NCBI GenBank assembly: GCA_950022655.1
Contig: OX465590.1
Location: forward strand, 41,995,718-42,059,717
Direction of reading: 5' to 3'
Length of the DNA stretch: 64,000 nt
DNA from: Alentia gelatinosa
Lineage: Eukaryota > Annelida > Polychaeta > Phyllodocida > Polynoidae
The stretch's first letter is position 1, and each line of letters opens with the position of its first letter. The position numbers and the translations under genes are program-made. The notes beneath the pieces are model-generated. The model saw nothing but the letters and a program-made list of their open reading frames with translations. It was not told the DNA's origin and made no database searches. Positions 1 to 12,790 of this stretch are shown piece by piece.

Positions 1-1780
1 GCAGACATGCGTTTTCTCTTATGATTCACTTTGAACCATGCCGAAATCAAAGTTTAGTACTGAAGTTTTCTGATCTACTTTTCTCGTGAAACCCAATGAG
101 ATCCCAACTTTCGCTGGTACCCGAAACTCGGAACTCCCCCGATTCTCCCCACCCACCAACAGCCACCAGTATTTGGCCTCGCAAGAACACCTATCTTTGT
201 GGAGCAGTCAGCAGAGCCTTAGGCTGAGAATCCGAACGTCGGGAGTTCGAACCCCAGCATCGACAATCTGATATTTCATTTTTCTATGTTTTTCGGACTC
301 GACGAAGTCGCTAGTAAAGACCTAAAAAGGAACAGTTTAAAAAATCGTGTGTGTACATTGGTATAACATTATGGAACAGCTTATCAAAAGAAATGCATAT
401 AGAGACTTCAAAAAAGGTGTATATACAGATAGTTGCTACCGGTATATCTCCGCCGAGCCCACTAGCGGATACCCCGGGAACCAGCGTAAATAAACCGGAG
501 CGGCGCAGTGTGCGCGGGAAGCACATCTCTCTGTGATAAATATCTCTTCATCGAGCTCGACGTATGGAGTGCGTTCTCTGTCTCCGTGTGCCCAGATATC
601 TGCTGGGAGAGTGGAGCGAGCTGATGACACCTGTACGGCGTGTGATGCAATATGTGCTGTGAGATGGACATCTCTACCGCCCACGCACTGCCATGGAGAG
701 GACCGTGTCGTCAGGTGTATAAATATAGTCTCCAGTGACCTCAGTAAGCTCCAGGTCACCTCGAGAGTTAGATTGGCCACCACCTCTGTCTCCACTCCGT
801 TCCAACTAAGAGGTTGGTAACGTTAAACCATGGACGTGTCCACGGATTCTCACTCTCAAACCAAACAATTTTGTTCTCCATGGACTTTGATATTCCAAAT
901 ACTTGCAAAACAATATCTATATGCTAATAAATTGATAAAGAACCTTATCTCTGTGGCAATTTAAAAAAATACACATTAAAAGAAGATGAGAACATGGAAA
1001 AGTGACTTCTAGGGTAAGAATGAGGGTCATGGCAGGGTCAATAGGGTGTGGGAGGGCTTTCACTCACCTAGCTGATCTTCCTACTACCAGAGATAGAATC
1101 TCTGCTGGAAGAGTGAATTGTCTATGTACCAAAAGTCTACCCTGCTACGAGATATTTGTCTCAAGCTCTCAGAGAGTGGTCGGACCACAGAGTAAAAATA
1201 GATACACAGAGTAAAAATAGATACCAACCCCTAACAAATCTCAGAAATAGCTAAAGTGAAGTTCCTTTACCCACTGCAATGGCATGAGATACCCACTACC
1301 ACGCCATGTCAAGGCCCCTGTCAATTTAACGTGACCAGAGCTAACGTAGTGTAGCTCGGGTGGCCAGTGTACTCGAGAGTAGACTGGCTTTAGTCCCTGT
1401 CCCGACCAACTACTTCACCATTCCACGCCGGGATACATTTGATTCCTGGGCCTGTCAGGCCTAAAGGGAAAGTCTAAATGTTGTGAAATAGTTTTATTTC
1501 TTGATTATGGACATAATCAAAGACTTGAGAAAGTCTACATCGAGATATCCAGTTTAGTATTACAGGGTTGCCAGTTGGGGGCACAAAGTGTAACCCATGT
1601 GATGGAGACCAACTCTTGGTGAGATCAAACATGATATGTAAGATGGAGAAGTGGTAGACCGCGTCATTCATGTACTGCGAACGGACCCAATAAGAAAAAA
1701 AAAGAAGTTTTTTTAAAGAATTACAATACAGGGTTTACACATTACATACACATTACAGTGGGGAATCAAGGTAAAAACTA
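1..1780. other. No gene recognised; repeat-derived intergenic DNA
   Basis: Short open frames here have no coding character. The stretch 420-800 is richer in GC and holds a TATAAATA at 719-726, but no convincing gene follows. Around 1380-1530 there are fragments of a dispersed repeat marked by 'agactggc..cagtcc' and 'caaagacttgag', which also occur near 35825, 56240, 63805 and 63930. Confidence 0.5.
198..266 (+). repeat. Possible tRNA-derived SINE remnant
   Basis: A good RNA polymerase III B-box-like motif, GGGAGTTCGAACCCC, lies at about 240-254, with a weak A-box-like stretch upstream and partly pairing ends (TGTGGAGC against GCATCGACA). It does not fold as a clean tRNA, so it is more likely a decayed tRNA-derived SINE head than a tRNA gene. 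Confidence 0.25.
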
Positions 1781-1784
1781 AATT

Positions 1785-2045
1785 TTCCTCGAGTGGGTTT
1801 CTGATCTTATCTCACCCTGTATAACATTATTAATCAATGAAATAACTCACCCAAATAGCCATTCCGTATTGGGTACAATACCTTCACGGCCGTGGAGTAT
1901 GCGTTCCTAATGTTAAGCCTATGAAGAAAGATATTGGGGTGAGATAAATTACAGTATGCAACCTTCCCGTTGACTGGCCCATTCCAGAGACAGATGTGGA
2001 GTGTAGGGGGAGAGGTAATGGAGGCTGTAGCGGCAGACATGGAGG
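1785..2045. repeat. Interspersed repeat, family S
   Basis: The stretch contains 'aactcaccc' on one side and 'ggggtgagataaat' on the other, with the recurrent core AATGTTAAGCCTATG between them. The same layout recurs at 62890-63035, so this is a dispersed element with short inverted ends rather than a gene. Confidence 0.5.
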
Positions 2046-3139
2046 GGTAGGATTCAGCAATGAGTATAGATAGTTTCTCTATACTCGTTGCACACAGGGA
2101 CTGAGGTCAGTCTACATTACATTTTGTTACTTGCTCTTTTTTTTTTAAAAAGGTTTTTATTTCCTGTAATCAGATACAAGATCTGTTCCTCCAGACAAGA
2201 AATGAACTGTGGGTTAATTAGGTAACATCTTTCTATATACAAGTGTACAAACAATTATTATGAAGGTGACAGATAAGAGCAGTATCTCTCAATACTTTCA
2301 CAATGTTCACACATATTCACCAATGCAAAATTATTCAGTTCCTTCGTTAGAAAGCACATACTATCTTCTCCGCTGACCGGTAACTATAAAGTGTCTACTA
2401 CTATAGTGTGAATTTATCTAGTAGTTACATCTAAGTTCTGCTTGTCTCTTAAATGATGAACCCTATGGGAATAGTCCAGATCAGGGACTAATCCACACTT
2501 ACTGATTTGCTCTTACCTTGGTTATTATACAATGGTTGTTATACATGACAGCAGTTCCGAATAAAAATATAGTAATATATACTTCAGACAGGCGAGTATG
2601 TACTTATGAATATTCACCAGTACGACACTTCCCGTGTCTTTCGGTTCCTGAATCGGGTCAATATGGTATCCAGACTTGCTCAAGTCTTGATCATGGACAA
2701 TACTAAGAAATAACAGACTTCTGCTATTAAACGCCTGGCAGGCTCAGTATTCCCCCGCGCGGGAAGGTGAGGTAGGTGGAGGGTTAACCATGAGATGCAG
2801 AGACTGGAGCCAGTCTATGTGGCAGCCTACCATGAGCGTTGTAACTGATCTCCACCCGCGCATCGTTTGTAAGCTGCATCCTGATTGGCACGATAATAAA
2901 GAAGCTGACGTGTACCAAAGATGGGACGCTGGTCATGTTATACTGTCTCTAGTCATATTGACACAAATACTTGTTGATTCAACCATCGAAACATAATACA
3001 GCTATTCAGAGATGGCAGTTTTCCATGAAAATCTTTTTTTCATTTTCAGTTTATACAATTGTTTGTTCTTGTGTAAAACAAAGACAGAATGAATTGGGTC
3101 TCATTTACACCAATAAGCAGTGTTTGAAAGACTATTGTG
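2046..3139. other. No gene recognised
   Basis: AT-rich sequence with scattered short open frames that have no family resemblance and no good splice context. Nothing supported except a small 'cagacttgctcaagtctt' repeat fragment near 2670. Confidence 0.5.
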
Positions 3140-3335
3140 GGGTCGCGGGGCAGTTGACCACGGTTCTGCGATTAGATACCGATAAAAAACCCATACAATG
3201 CATGGTGGATTGGCATGTCTAGACATGTGTCTACGATTTTGAACCTTCCCGATATGTCTCCGATATTGACTTTTTGTATCGGAGCCATATCGGGAGGTCT
3301 AAATTTCTATCGTAGTAGGTGGACGCCGGGCCTAA
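3140..3335. mobile_element. MITE family E, 5'-truncated copy (E1)
   Basis: The right end reads TCGTAGTAGGTGGACGCC, the inverted repeat of the complete copies (4214-4497, 4682-4965, 31932-32207, 60006-60288). The left end is missing. It sits in a locally duplicated block: the flank 3337-3562 recurs at 4966-5177. Confidence 0.7.
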
Positions 3336-3554
3336 CGCTCCAGTCCCATTCCATGGCAAATAAAGCTTTTTTCTTTGAGGCAATCTATTTCACTTGGAGA
3401 ATATTTCCCTTATTTTTAATGACCGCAACAGACGTCCTTGGATATTGTAAACATAATAAGTCAATAATCTATCATACCAACAAATTATGCACTCATTCGC
3501 GGTTGCTTTCTTGTCTCTTAAGGCTTTTCATTCGCGTTTGCTTTCTTGTCTCTT

Positions 3555-3582
3555 AAGGCTGCGATATATATATATATATACA
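3555..3582. repeat. AT dinucleotide microsatellite
   Basis: A short uninterrupted TA/AT run directly after the duplicated flank that ends in 'ctcttaaggct'. Confidence 0.85.
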
Positions 3583-3728
3583 CTGGCGTATACATATCGC
3601 ATACGCCAAGCATTGGTATACCTTTGCCGTATTCATATACAGGCCCCTATACACATAGATAAATAATCTTAAAAAGGTTTACCTATAATCCCCTGTATAC
3701 CCACATGATCAGTATCCGCCGTCGAACT

Positions 3729-3739
3729 GCCCTGCCGCC

Positions 3740-3784
<45 letters not shown>

Positions 3785-3788
3785 GCCG
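3729..3788. repeat. CCG trinucleotide microsatellite
   Basis: A run of CCG/CCA/CCT triplets, about 20 units. It is not inside a supported reading frame. Confidence 0.9.
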
Positions 3789-4213
3789 CTGAAAAGAGCA
3801 TGTCTCTGGCCCCTCTGTTTCCCTTTATAGGTTACCTTTGTTTTCTTCAATTCTTTAATTTCCCCTGTTTCCTATCTTATACCTCTGTGTTTCCTTTTCA
3901 TCAGAGCTCTACTCAGAGATTATCGCCTGTCTGTCCTTTATCTTTTAGATTATGTATATGGTTACAACTACCTTTAAAGGTGTGAATCCACCAGGCCGAT
4001 TTCTCACCCGATCAATTGTTCCTGAGCCCTTAAGAGGAAGCTCACGTATTGTAATTCATTTAAATCTGATAATAATAGGTTAATAAATGACCATTTCCAA
4101 GATTTGAGAAATTCTAGGGCATCCGATAATAATCGGCGATTGTCTGGCAACGGAATCGGCTACCGTCGGTCCAGTGGAACACCCCCTTAAGCCGAACGGG
4201 ATGATTCACCTTA

Positions 4214-4497
4214 AGGCCTGGCGTCCACCTACTACGACAGGAATTTAGACCTACCGATATTGCACCGATATAAAAAGTAAATATCGTCGACATATCGGGA
4301 AGGTGAAAAATCGTAGACATGTCTAGACATGCCAATTCACTATCCTTCATAAGGGGTTTTTATCGGTGTCTAAGCGCAGAAACGTGGTCAACTGCCCTGA
4401 TTTTAGGTGACCTTCCGACGTGATTTTGATTTTTTATCGGGAGGTGCATCGTAGACCATATCGGAGCCATAACGTATAGTAGGTGGACGCCGGGCCT
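4214..4497. mobile_element. MITE family E, complete copy (E2)
   Basis: Terminal inverted repeats GGCGTCCACCTACTACGA and TAGTAGGTGGACGCC bracket about 285 bp with no coding capacity. The flank reads CTTA at the left and TAAT at the right. Internal sub-palindromes carry a CCGATA/TATCGG motif. Confidence 0.8.
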
Positions 4498-4608
4498 AAT
4501 TGAACGCGATCGATACTTTTAGAATATTGTAGAAATCTACCTCTACCGAACAGTATTTTGATAATACAATACAATATATTGAGAAATTCCTTTTAAGAAA
4601 TGAATCCC

Positions 4609-4681
4609 ATTTATCACTTTCTTTTAAGTTTTGTAGAATGTAGCAATGTAGAAGGTAGCAAATGTGAGCTTGGTGTAACTT
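4609..4681. repeat. Direct repeat flanking E3
   Basis: The block ending in AGCTTGGTGTAACT recurs at 5328-5404. There it continues into ATATAC; here it is interrupted by MITE E3. Confidence 0.75.
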
Positions 4682-4965
4682 AGGCCCGGCGTCCACCTAC
4701 TACGATATGGCACTGATATGGTCTACGATGTACCTCCCGATAAAAAATCTAAATCGCGTCGGAAGGTTACCTGATATCGGGGCAGTTGACCACGTTTCTG
4801 CGATTAGACACTGATAAAAACCCCATACAACACATGGTGGATTGGCTTGTCTAGACATATGTCTACGATTTTGCACCTTCCCGATATGGCACCGATTTTG
4901 ACATTTTGTATCGGTGCCATATCGGGAGGTCTAAATTTCTATCGTAGTAGGTGGACGCCGGGCCT
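4682..4965. mobile_element. MITE family E, complete copy (E3)
   Basis: Complete copy with inverted ends CCCGGCGTCCACCTAC and GTAGGTGGACGCCGGGCC. Its right flank (4966-5177) matches the right flank of E1, so element and flank were copied together or inserted in an already duplicated block. Confidence 0.8.
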
Positions 4966-5173
4966 AACGCTCCAGCCCCATTCCATGGCAAATAAAGCTG
5001 TGTTTTCCATGATTCCCCAGTCTCTCTGAGGCAATCTATTACACTTGGAGAATATTTCCCTTATTTTAATGACCGCAACAGACGTCCCTGGTTATTACAA
5101 ACATAATACAGTCAATAATCTACCGTACCAACAAATCCTATGCACTCATTCGTGGTTGCTTTCTTGTCTCTTA

Positions 5174-5320
5174 AGGCTTGGCGTCCAGCTACTATGATAG
5201 AAATTTAGACCTACCGATATGACACCGATACAAAAACGAAATATCGGAGACATATCGGGAGGGTGCAAAATCGTAGACATATGTCTAGACATGCCAATCC
5301 ACCACGCATTGCAAGGTTTT
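5174..5320. mobile_element. MITE family E, 3'-truncated copy (E4)
   Basis: Left end only (GGCTTGGCGTCCAGCTACTA), followed by the CCGATA..TATCGG internal segment. It stops near the 'ccaccacgcattgcaagg' stretch that lies in the middle of complete copies. Confidence 0.7.
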
Positions 5321-5799
5321 TTCCCCCCAGTTATCACTTTCTTTTTACTTTTGTAGAATGTAGCAATGTAGAAGGTAGCAAATGTGAGCTTGGTGTAACT
5401 ATATACAGTCAGTCGGCGCTGAATAGGTGGTGCTAGTGTGAATTGTAGGATTATTACATGATTTATTGAGGCGGTCCCTGGTTTCGAAAGTCAGAGGGAC
5501 ACGTCAGGCATTATTTATGGACCATGACGCTCATGCCTTGACACAGCGAAACGAAGTATTGTTACTCCACTGCTACTTGGCACGCAGAGACCACACTAAT
5601 CCAATCACTCTCCTTCGCATATTCTCACTTTAATAATGCCATATTGTTGTTATATGGAAGACCTGCTGGGAGATTGATCAGAGGCGTTGAAAAGGCCAAG
5701 GGGCCAATTACAAGAATATAATAAAAAATGGAAAAGATGCCGCAAATACTATCTATAAAACCTATATGCCACATAGAAGATAGAAAAGGTGCCATCAAC

Positions 5800-6700
<901 letters not shown>

Positions 6701-6923
6701 TGAAGCAGGTGGACTTCATGCTTAGGTCATACACCTTTCGAAACTCCCTCCTCCATGGCCGACAGTTATCCCTCACTCTCCAGGGCAGAGTTTTATGGAT
6801 GAGCCTTCCCCATAGCGTTAGTCGACCGCGGGCCATAGGGGAGCGAGATTCGGCTTGGAGAGCGCCACGCGCTAAGCTCTAACGGAGTCACTGTCTATGC
6901 TTGGAGAGTGTAGCCCGTATATT

Positions 6924-6929
6924 TATAAA
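6924..6929 (+). promoter_or_regulatory. TATA box of the candidate upstream promoter
   Basis: TATAAA lies in the context GTATATTTATAAAGCGG, preceded by a GC-richer 180-bp stretch. A TATA box usually lies 25-30 bp before the start site, which would put initiation near 6955. A good splice donor follows at 7196. This is the best promoter candidate for exons 1-3, but there is no direct evidence of transcription. Confidence 0.4.
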
Positions 6930-6954
6930 GCGGTGTGGGCGTGCCGCGTACGTT

Positions 6955-7195
6955 ATTCTGTTCTACACCTCGAGGAGTCACTACAAACACGAAGTGGAGG
7001 AATAACAACGATTGACACGTTGTACAGACACCACAGTCTTGGAGATAGGACACGAGAGACCACAGATACACACACAGACCACACACAGACCGCTGACAAG
7101 GTCTGCCAGTCAGTGTCAACTCAGACGACCGCGTACATCATTGCCGCCTCAACCACGTGCGTTGTGCAATAACAACAACCGCGACATCCACCCAG
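6955..7195 (+). other. Candidate non-coding first exon (5' UTR)
   Basis: A CA-rich, TATA-proximal stretch ends in CATCCACCCAG followed by GTCAGT, a strong donor. The next usable acceptor with a pyrimidine-rich tract is at 10392-10393 (TCCTTTCCCTTTTG then TAG), giving a 3.2 kb 5' intron. The start of this exon is inferred only from the TATA position. Short open frames inside it look incidental. Confidence 0.35.
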
Positions 7196-7200
7196 GTCAG

Positions 7201-9070
7201 TTGTGATTTCTAAACCCAAACACAGTGTACCTCTCTGAGTTCTATTGCCATTGGGGTCTTCTCTTTCCACACACTCTCCCTAGCTCCATAGATTCGGTTT
7301 TTGACATTTTAACCCGGGAAAACACGCGGAAAACACCGCCGCAGTCTCGCCGATCGCAGGTTTGTTATGATCTAAAAATAGCACCCAGTCATCGCTCACT
7401 GGCTGCTCGCGTTCACACTGCACCGCTTGAGCAGCCGATGGCGAAGGTTTTTCGGAGCGGCGCAGTATGGCTCGCCTTTTCTTGTGCAACGTATAGAGAT
7501 CTCAAGTCTGGCGGTTGAGAGGCGGTAAAATATTCATCCACGCATCACCCATTGTGGCGATTAACAACGTGGCATTGCTGGTTTTTACTGCCTTCTTTCT
7601 ATAAACATACTACAGAAAGGAAACGATAGAATATATACATGTATTATCTGTTTGGAAAAGGTAAGTGACACCACTGGCCCTTTTTTCACCCAAAAATGGT
7701 CACATATATCGCTAACGAACTCAAATGATTATGATCCAGCACACTTGTGTGTTTATAATCAAAGCCAAATCTGTGGGGACTTTAAGTTAACTTCCCCAGC
7801 ACAGTTGAACGGGTATAGACGAATAGAAAGTATACAGTAATATGACATAACCACGCCTAGACATGTTACAACCACCTTGTGAGCCAAGAGAGCCTGCTGA
7901 GTGTTTCATCACCAGACACCTGTGCTCTTCAGAGCTCGTCCGGATAAGGGTGTGTTTCACCGGATAAGGCGCTCGGGACTTTAGCTTTATTGCCCACCAA
8001 ATACAAAATACAAACTTGTAGTACACCGTACATTGGTATCCTAAAATTCTTCTATCAACATAGAAATAGAAAGGAATGATCACAACAACAATATTGTATA
8101 TATACCATACACTTATAGTTTCAGAAACTCTGCGTGCATACTTTATGGATGGCCCCATAGATATGTGTAATTTTGCTTGCAATCCCCTGAATTTGTGCTG
8201 ACGCATTCTCCTTAACGCTAGCAGTTATTGGTTCATTCCCCTCATACCCTTGTAGACACTGTTAAGATTACGACGAGAGTCTATCTCTCTTTATCTTGAG
8301 GCTAACCATAATTAGCCTCAGGGATGCAAGTTTTCCAACAAATGACGAAATTCTGATATTTGATATACACCGACAACACTCGAAGTGTTGAAAATACATA
8401 TCGATTCATAGCAATTCTTTTCTAAAATAATGTTATACATCATTGCTTCTCATAAGCGTCTTAAATTTCCTATTTTCTCCTCAATCCTGATTTTTATCCC
8501 TGTAGCCCGCACCCTCCTATTCCATGCTTTTTCACATCGGTTTTTCACTTTCCTTCAAGATAGCTGCCAGTCCTTTGCCTTCAATCACATCGTTGACATT
8601 TGATAAATGTGTCCCAAGGCCTGGATTTCTTACCCTTTTTCCTATTACAGCATCTCATATTTGCAGCTAAGATGATCATAATATGTCAATATTGTGTAGG
8701 TTTATTTGGTGTATCCATTTTCTTATTACTGTCCAAACTGTAATCTTGTGATAAACTGAGATAATTATGATTGAAGTCAGAAGAAATCCATTCCGGTAGA
8801 ACTTCAGAGCAAATCTAGGCCCCTCTGGAGTAATGCTTTTCATAAAGCCAGAATCAGATCCATGTACATTGCGGATGATATTTCCATCTCCTTCTTTTAC
8901 TGATCATAGCAGAAAAACTCTGCAGAGCCCAACGTCAGGCACATATATTCCAGAATGCAAAACAACAAAAAGAAATTCTGAAGGTCAACGTATGTGTACA
9001 ATTAATAAAATCTGTCAATTACTTATACTCAAATGTCAAGCTCAATTCTTTTGCCCCCTAAACTTTAATA
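7201..9070. other. Intron, no further gene seen
   Basis: Part of the proposed first intron. Mostly unique sequence. At about 8320-8506 there is a possible family Q fragment (GGGATGCAAGTTTTCC at one end, TTATCCCTGTAG at the other). Confidence 0.35.
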
Positions 9071-9074
9071 TCAG

Positions 9075-9625
9075 GGGCCTGTTTTTCAGTCACGACAATC
9101 GTTATGGGCGACGTGTTTTTGCCGTCAGTGTTCGATAGACAGGACACTGTAGTGAACAGGTGATATGTTGTGATTGTAAGGGTCGTAGGGCAGCCAGACG
9201 TGTTCTATAGTCACGACAATCGTGTAAACTGTATTTTCCCCACGCCTCCACTAATTTATGTAGCGACTGTGTACCGGGAGGTGGGAGGGTGCAATGGCCA
9301 CCAGAGCAGAGATTGCTATGACGAAATTCAAACGCCGATATCTTCGGGACGGTGCGGCCCGATCTTCTTCATATTTAGTACGATTATAGGTTTTATGTAT
9401 CCCTTACTCGTGTTAAAATTTCATGGCTTAATTCCTGGAGATATACGCACAGTGAGTTAGACTTTTACTGTCTAAGTATGACAGTTTTAGCGGCGATCGT
9501 CAGTGGCGCACTGCGATCGTGTCTATAGAACACCGGCCATCTTGTGTCTTCCAAAATGTCGTGGAATCGCTGGACGATCGTACGGTATCGTTGGCCGAAG
9601 ATGTCGTTACTGAAAAACAGGGCCC
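9075..9625. mobile_element. TIR element, family Y
   Basis: Inverted ends GGGCCTGTTTTTCAGTCACG and ACTGAAAAACAGGGCCC bracket about 550 bp. The interior contains several ACGATCG / CGATCGT palindromic blocks (9205, 9500, 9575) and no transposase frame. This is the only complete copy I see in the window. Confidence 0.7.
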
Positions 9626-10401
9626 AGATGTTCGGGACAAAGATTTCAAGTCTGACAAATATCTTAAACTGAATTAGAAATGTATCTGGATTTCACATCG
9701 GAATACTCTGTTCATGCTTACTTTGTATTTTAGACATACAAAAACTTTATCTTCTTTTATGTAAATGCAATTTTTGCAATTATATCATTTATATGGATAA
9801 CATCAAATATAGAAATTATACAATTTCTCTCCATGATAAAGATGAGACTTTATATGGGTCTCCATAGAAATAATGAGCCCATTCCTGTATAAGTACCTCT
9901 GTGACAATGATACTATTGTACAAAGGTGCCCATAATAACAATGATACTGATTGACGAGCTTTGAGAAATATTGAGACCCGGTAAAGGTCTGCATGCTAAT
10001 GGGCCTGGAAACGGCTTCCGCACGAATAATACTGTGTGAGATGTATGAAGTTCTACATAATAGCAAGGCCTGCTTGGCAATACTGAGAATTTGTTAAGGA
10101 CTTCATGATAGTAATGAGAGTGTACACAAACCTATGATATTAATGAGAATTTCTTAAGGTCCCCACAATAATGAACCTAGAAAGAACTTATCTGGTGGAA
10201 GAACTACCCAAGTGGTAGAACCAGCGGGAATAAATAATAATTTAAAAAAATATATATATATCAATGGAAATTTCGAAAGGGTCCCATAATAATGACCCCC
10301 CCCCCAAAAAAAAAAAAAGCCTCTGTGACAATATTATAATAATTCATAAAATTGTCCATAAAAAATTGACGTCCTTTCCCTTTTGAATTGTAGAAATCGC
10401 G

Positions 10402-10467
10402 ATGCCGCCGAACCCTACGCCATCAGAGAAGCCCTCACCACCCCCAGCCAGAGAAGAAGGACGGCAG
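10402..10467 (+). CDS. Exon 1 of RTP-like 3CxxC protein gene
   Basis: The ATG at 10402 opens a 22-residue proline-rich start (MPPNPTPSEKPSPPPAREEG, then RQ). It ends with CAG followed by GTGAGA, a consensus donor. An in-frame TGA lies upstream at 10384, and a pyrimidine tract plus TAG (acceptor at 10393) places the ATG eight bases inside an exon. The junction is phase 0, which exactly suits the phase-0 acceptor of exon 2. Composition continues the disordered Pro-rich style of exons 2-3. It is too short for family identification by itself; the assignment rests on splice signals and phase. Confidence 0.5.
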
Positions 10468-10497
10468 GTGAGAGCTCTTTGTGTCAACACACTTTAA

Positions 10498-10535
10498 AGG
10501 CATATCGGACAATTTGGCTTGAATAATAAGTTTTC
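10498..10535 (+). mobile_element. Truncated 5' end of TTAA MITE family A
   Basis: TTAA followed by AGGCATATCGGACAATTTGG, the exact left end of the 520-bp family A element. Homology is lost after about 35 bp, only about 30 bp downstream of exon 1. Confidence 0.65.
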
Positions 10536-11229
10536 CACTCACATGAGTTTGCATATCAGTACTATGGTGAACTGAAGTAATGTGGATAAATCACACAAAC
10601 GCATTATTGTTATTTTCTATACTTGGATACCTCCTGAAAACCAGCGTAAGCCACGAGCTGTAGCTGAGAGGGTATCTTTGGTACCTCTTTTATTGGACTG
10701 ACTATTGTATGAAAATTACCAAGATATATTGTAAACCTTATGATCCAATAAAAGATTTTGAACAAAAAAAAGGACAATAGTAGCATAAGGACAATAGTAG
10801 CATGTATCTTTTCCAGTCATAATATACAAATATGCTAAAAGGTAATCAAGGATATTTTTCGACGGAACGAGAGCTGGGGTCAGGTATATTAAGTCTACAC
10901 AGCTTTGGAAATGCACGTATGTTGTCGAGGCTACATTAAAATTTGAGATAACCTTTCACCAATGGTATGGAGAATTCGATTTATTTAGAGGGCATATAAG
11001 AATATAGAGCAAGTACTCATAGGAGAATCAATACGAAGTTAAGATAATCAGAGAAAATGTGAGAAAATTGTTAGATAATACTTCGTAACAAAGTTAAAAT
11101 GATCGGAGAAAATTTGAGAAAATTGTTGGTTAATCTTTCGATACAATAGATAAGCCGATACACTATATGATTTAAATCCAGATGTTATATGAAAAGCGAA
11201 TGTCTATTTATTTGGGATCTTTTCCACAG

Positions 11230-12640
11230 ATGCGATCATCCACCCAGGTGAAGTTTTGTGGTGGTTCTACGCTGCCTCACATAGAGTCGTCAGTCATAGG
11301 AGCCGACATGGGCAGGTCTCACCAGTCAGACTCCCCTCCCTCTCACGGGCTGGACAACCTGCCACAGGGTGACCTTCAACATGGCCAAGACCAGGGTGAC
11401 CTTCAACATGGCCAAGGCCAGGGTGACCTTCAACACCGCCAAGGCCAGGGGCATCTGCAATATGGCCAAGTGCCAGAAAACCTGCCACATGGCCAAGGTC
11501 AGGACGACCTTCAACATGGCAAAGGGCAGGGTGACCTTCAACATGGCAAAGGGCAGGGTGACCTTCGAAATGGCCAAGGTCAGGGTGACCTTCAACATGG
11601 CCAAGTGCCGGGCAACCTACCACACGGGCAAGACCAAGGTGACCAGCAACATGGCCAAGGTCAGGGTGACCTGCAACAAGGCCAAGGCCAAGGTGACCAG
11701 CAACATGGCCAAGGTCAGGGTGACCTGCAATATGGCCAAGACCAAGGTGACCTGCAATATGGACAAGGCCAAGGTGACTTGCAATATGGCCAAGGTCAGG
11801 GTGACCTGCAATATGGACAAGGCCAAGGTGACCTGCAGTATGACCATGGCCAAGGTGACCTTCAATATGACCATGTGCCGGACAACTTGCCATCCGATCA
11901 AGTGGCAGGGAAGCCGCAGCCGTACCATGTGCAGGGTGGCCTGCCATCCGGTGAAGTGCTGGAGTATTCGCAGTCCCTTAGTGTAGTTCACCAATCCCCG
12001 GTACATGTACTACACATGCCACGCTGTATGTGTGGGTATATGCACAGCCAACCATCCAGCCATCCACCAATCACCCAGCCACCCATACATCCACCACACA
12101 CCCAGCCACCCATACATCCACCACACACCCTGCTATCCTCGGATCAATCATATGAGCCGACATCTTCACCTGAACAGGCCGACCTGCCACCCAGCCAGCA
12201 GCCAGGCACCCTGCCACTGTCCCATCAACCATGTGACCAGCCAACTCTGCACCAACCAGGCACCCTGCCACCATCCCATCAGCCATGTGACCAGCCACCT
12301 CTGCATCAACCAGGCACCCTGCCACCGTCCCATCAGCCATGTGACCAGCCAACTCTGCATCAACCAGGCACCCTGCCAGTATCCCATCAACCATGTGACC
12401 AGCCATCTTTGCATCAACCAGGCACCCTGCCACCATCCCATCAACCATGCTGCCCACAGTCTTGGGATGTGCCTCCTTTGCATGCCATGATGCAGGGATA
12501 TTACAGGCTGCCCATTGCAGGTGTTCCCCAGGGCCCTGTGCTACCTTGCTGTCACTATTCTCCGAATGGGATGCCACCTCCACCAGCGCCCTCTATGATG
12601 CCGCTATGGTGCTCAACGGGAGGTGCCAGCGACCATCCAG
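11230..12640 (+). CDS. Exon 2 of RTP-like gene: Gln/Pro-rich repeat region
   Basis: The acceptor is TCTTTTCCACAG at 11229 and the donor is CCAG followed by GTAGGT at 12641. The exon is open throughout in the frame set by exon 1 and encodes 470 residues plus one base (model residues 23-492). After a short unique start come about 19 copies of a nine-residue repeat of the GDLQHGQGQ type (11368-11878). Then follow a Pro/His-rich stretch (PPIHPPHTQ repeated near 12075-12130) and five copies of an 18-residue unit of the type GTLPPSHQPCDQPTLHQP (12206-12455). The end is Met/Pro-rich. It should be intrinsically disordered, with no signal peptide or membrane segment. Because the units are multiples of 3, the antisense frames are also open. 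Family known: none for this part; it is linked to the 3CxxC exons by phase only. Confidence 0.65.
11368..11878 (+). repeat. Coding minisatellite, 27-bp unit
   Basis: About 19 tandem copies of a 27-bp unit around GGTGACCTTCAACATGGCCA inside exon 2, each encoding nine residues rich in Gly, Asp, Gln and His. Copies vary in single bases but keep the frame. Confidence 0.9.
12206..12455 (+). repeat. Coding minisatellite, 54-bp unit
   Basis: Five copies starting near 12206, 12260, 12314, 12368 and 12422, each starting GGCACCCTGCCA and encoding 18 residues with Pro, His, Gln and one Cys. Confidence 0.9.
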
Positions 12641-12675
12641 GTAGGTTCCCTTCATTATGTCTTATAGCAAAACTT

Positions 12676-12790
12676 CGCTTACCCGGCATTTACACAAGAC
12701 AATTATCGGCGACGATTCTTGAATTTATCACTAACTGCTGACTATTATCCGTAAAAGGCTAGAAGTCGTCTAGTGTAAATGCCAAGATTG
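12676..12790. mobile_element. MITE family Z, short copy
   Basis: Ends ACCCGGCATTTACACAAGAC and GTCGTCTAGTGTAAATGCC form the inverted repeat also seen in the longer copy at 33842-34073. It lies 35 bp after the exon 2 donor. Confidence 0.65.

Noticed and set aside
719..880. TATAAATA with a downstream ATG in good context (about 831)
   Set aside because: The following frame is only about 45 codons, has no recognisable features and no clear splice donor; left as a possible fortuitous TATA.
11294..12583. Antisense and alternative-frame open frames over exon 2
   Set aside because: 27-bp and 54-bp units keep every frame open; only the plus frame that matches exon 1 and exon 3 phases is kept.
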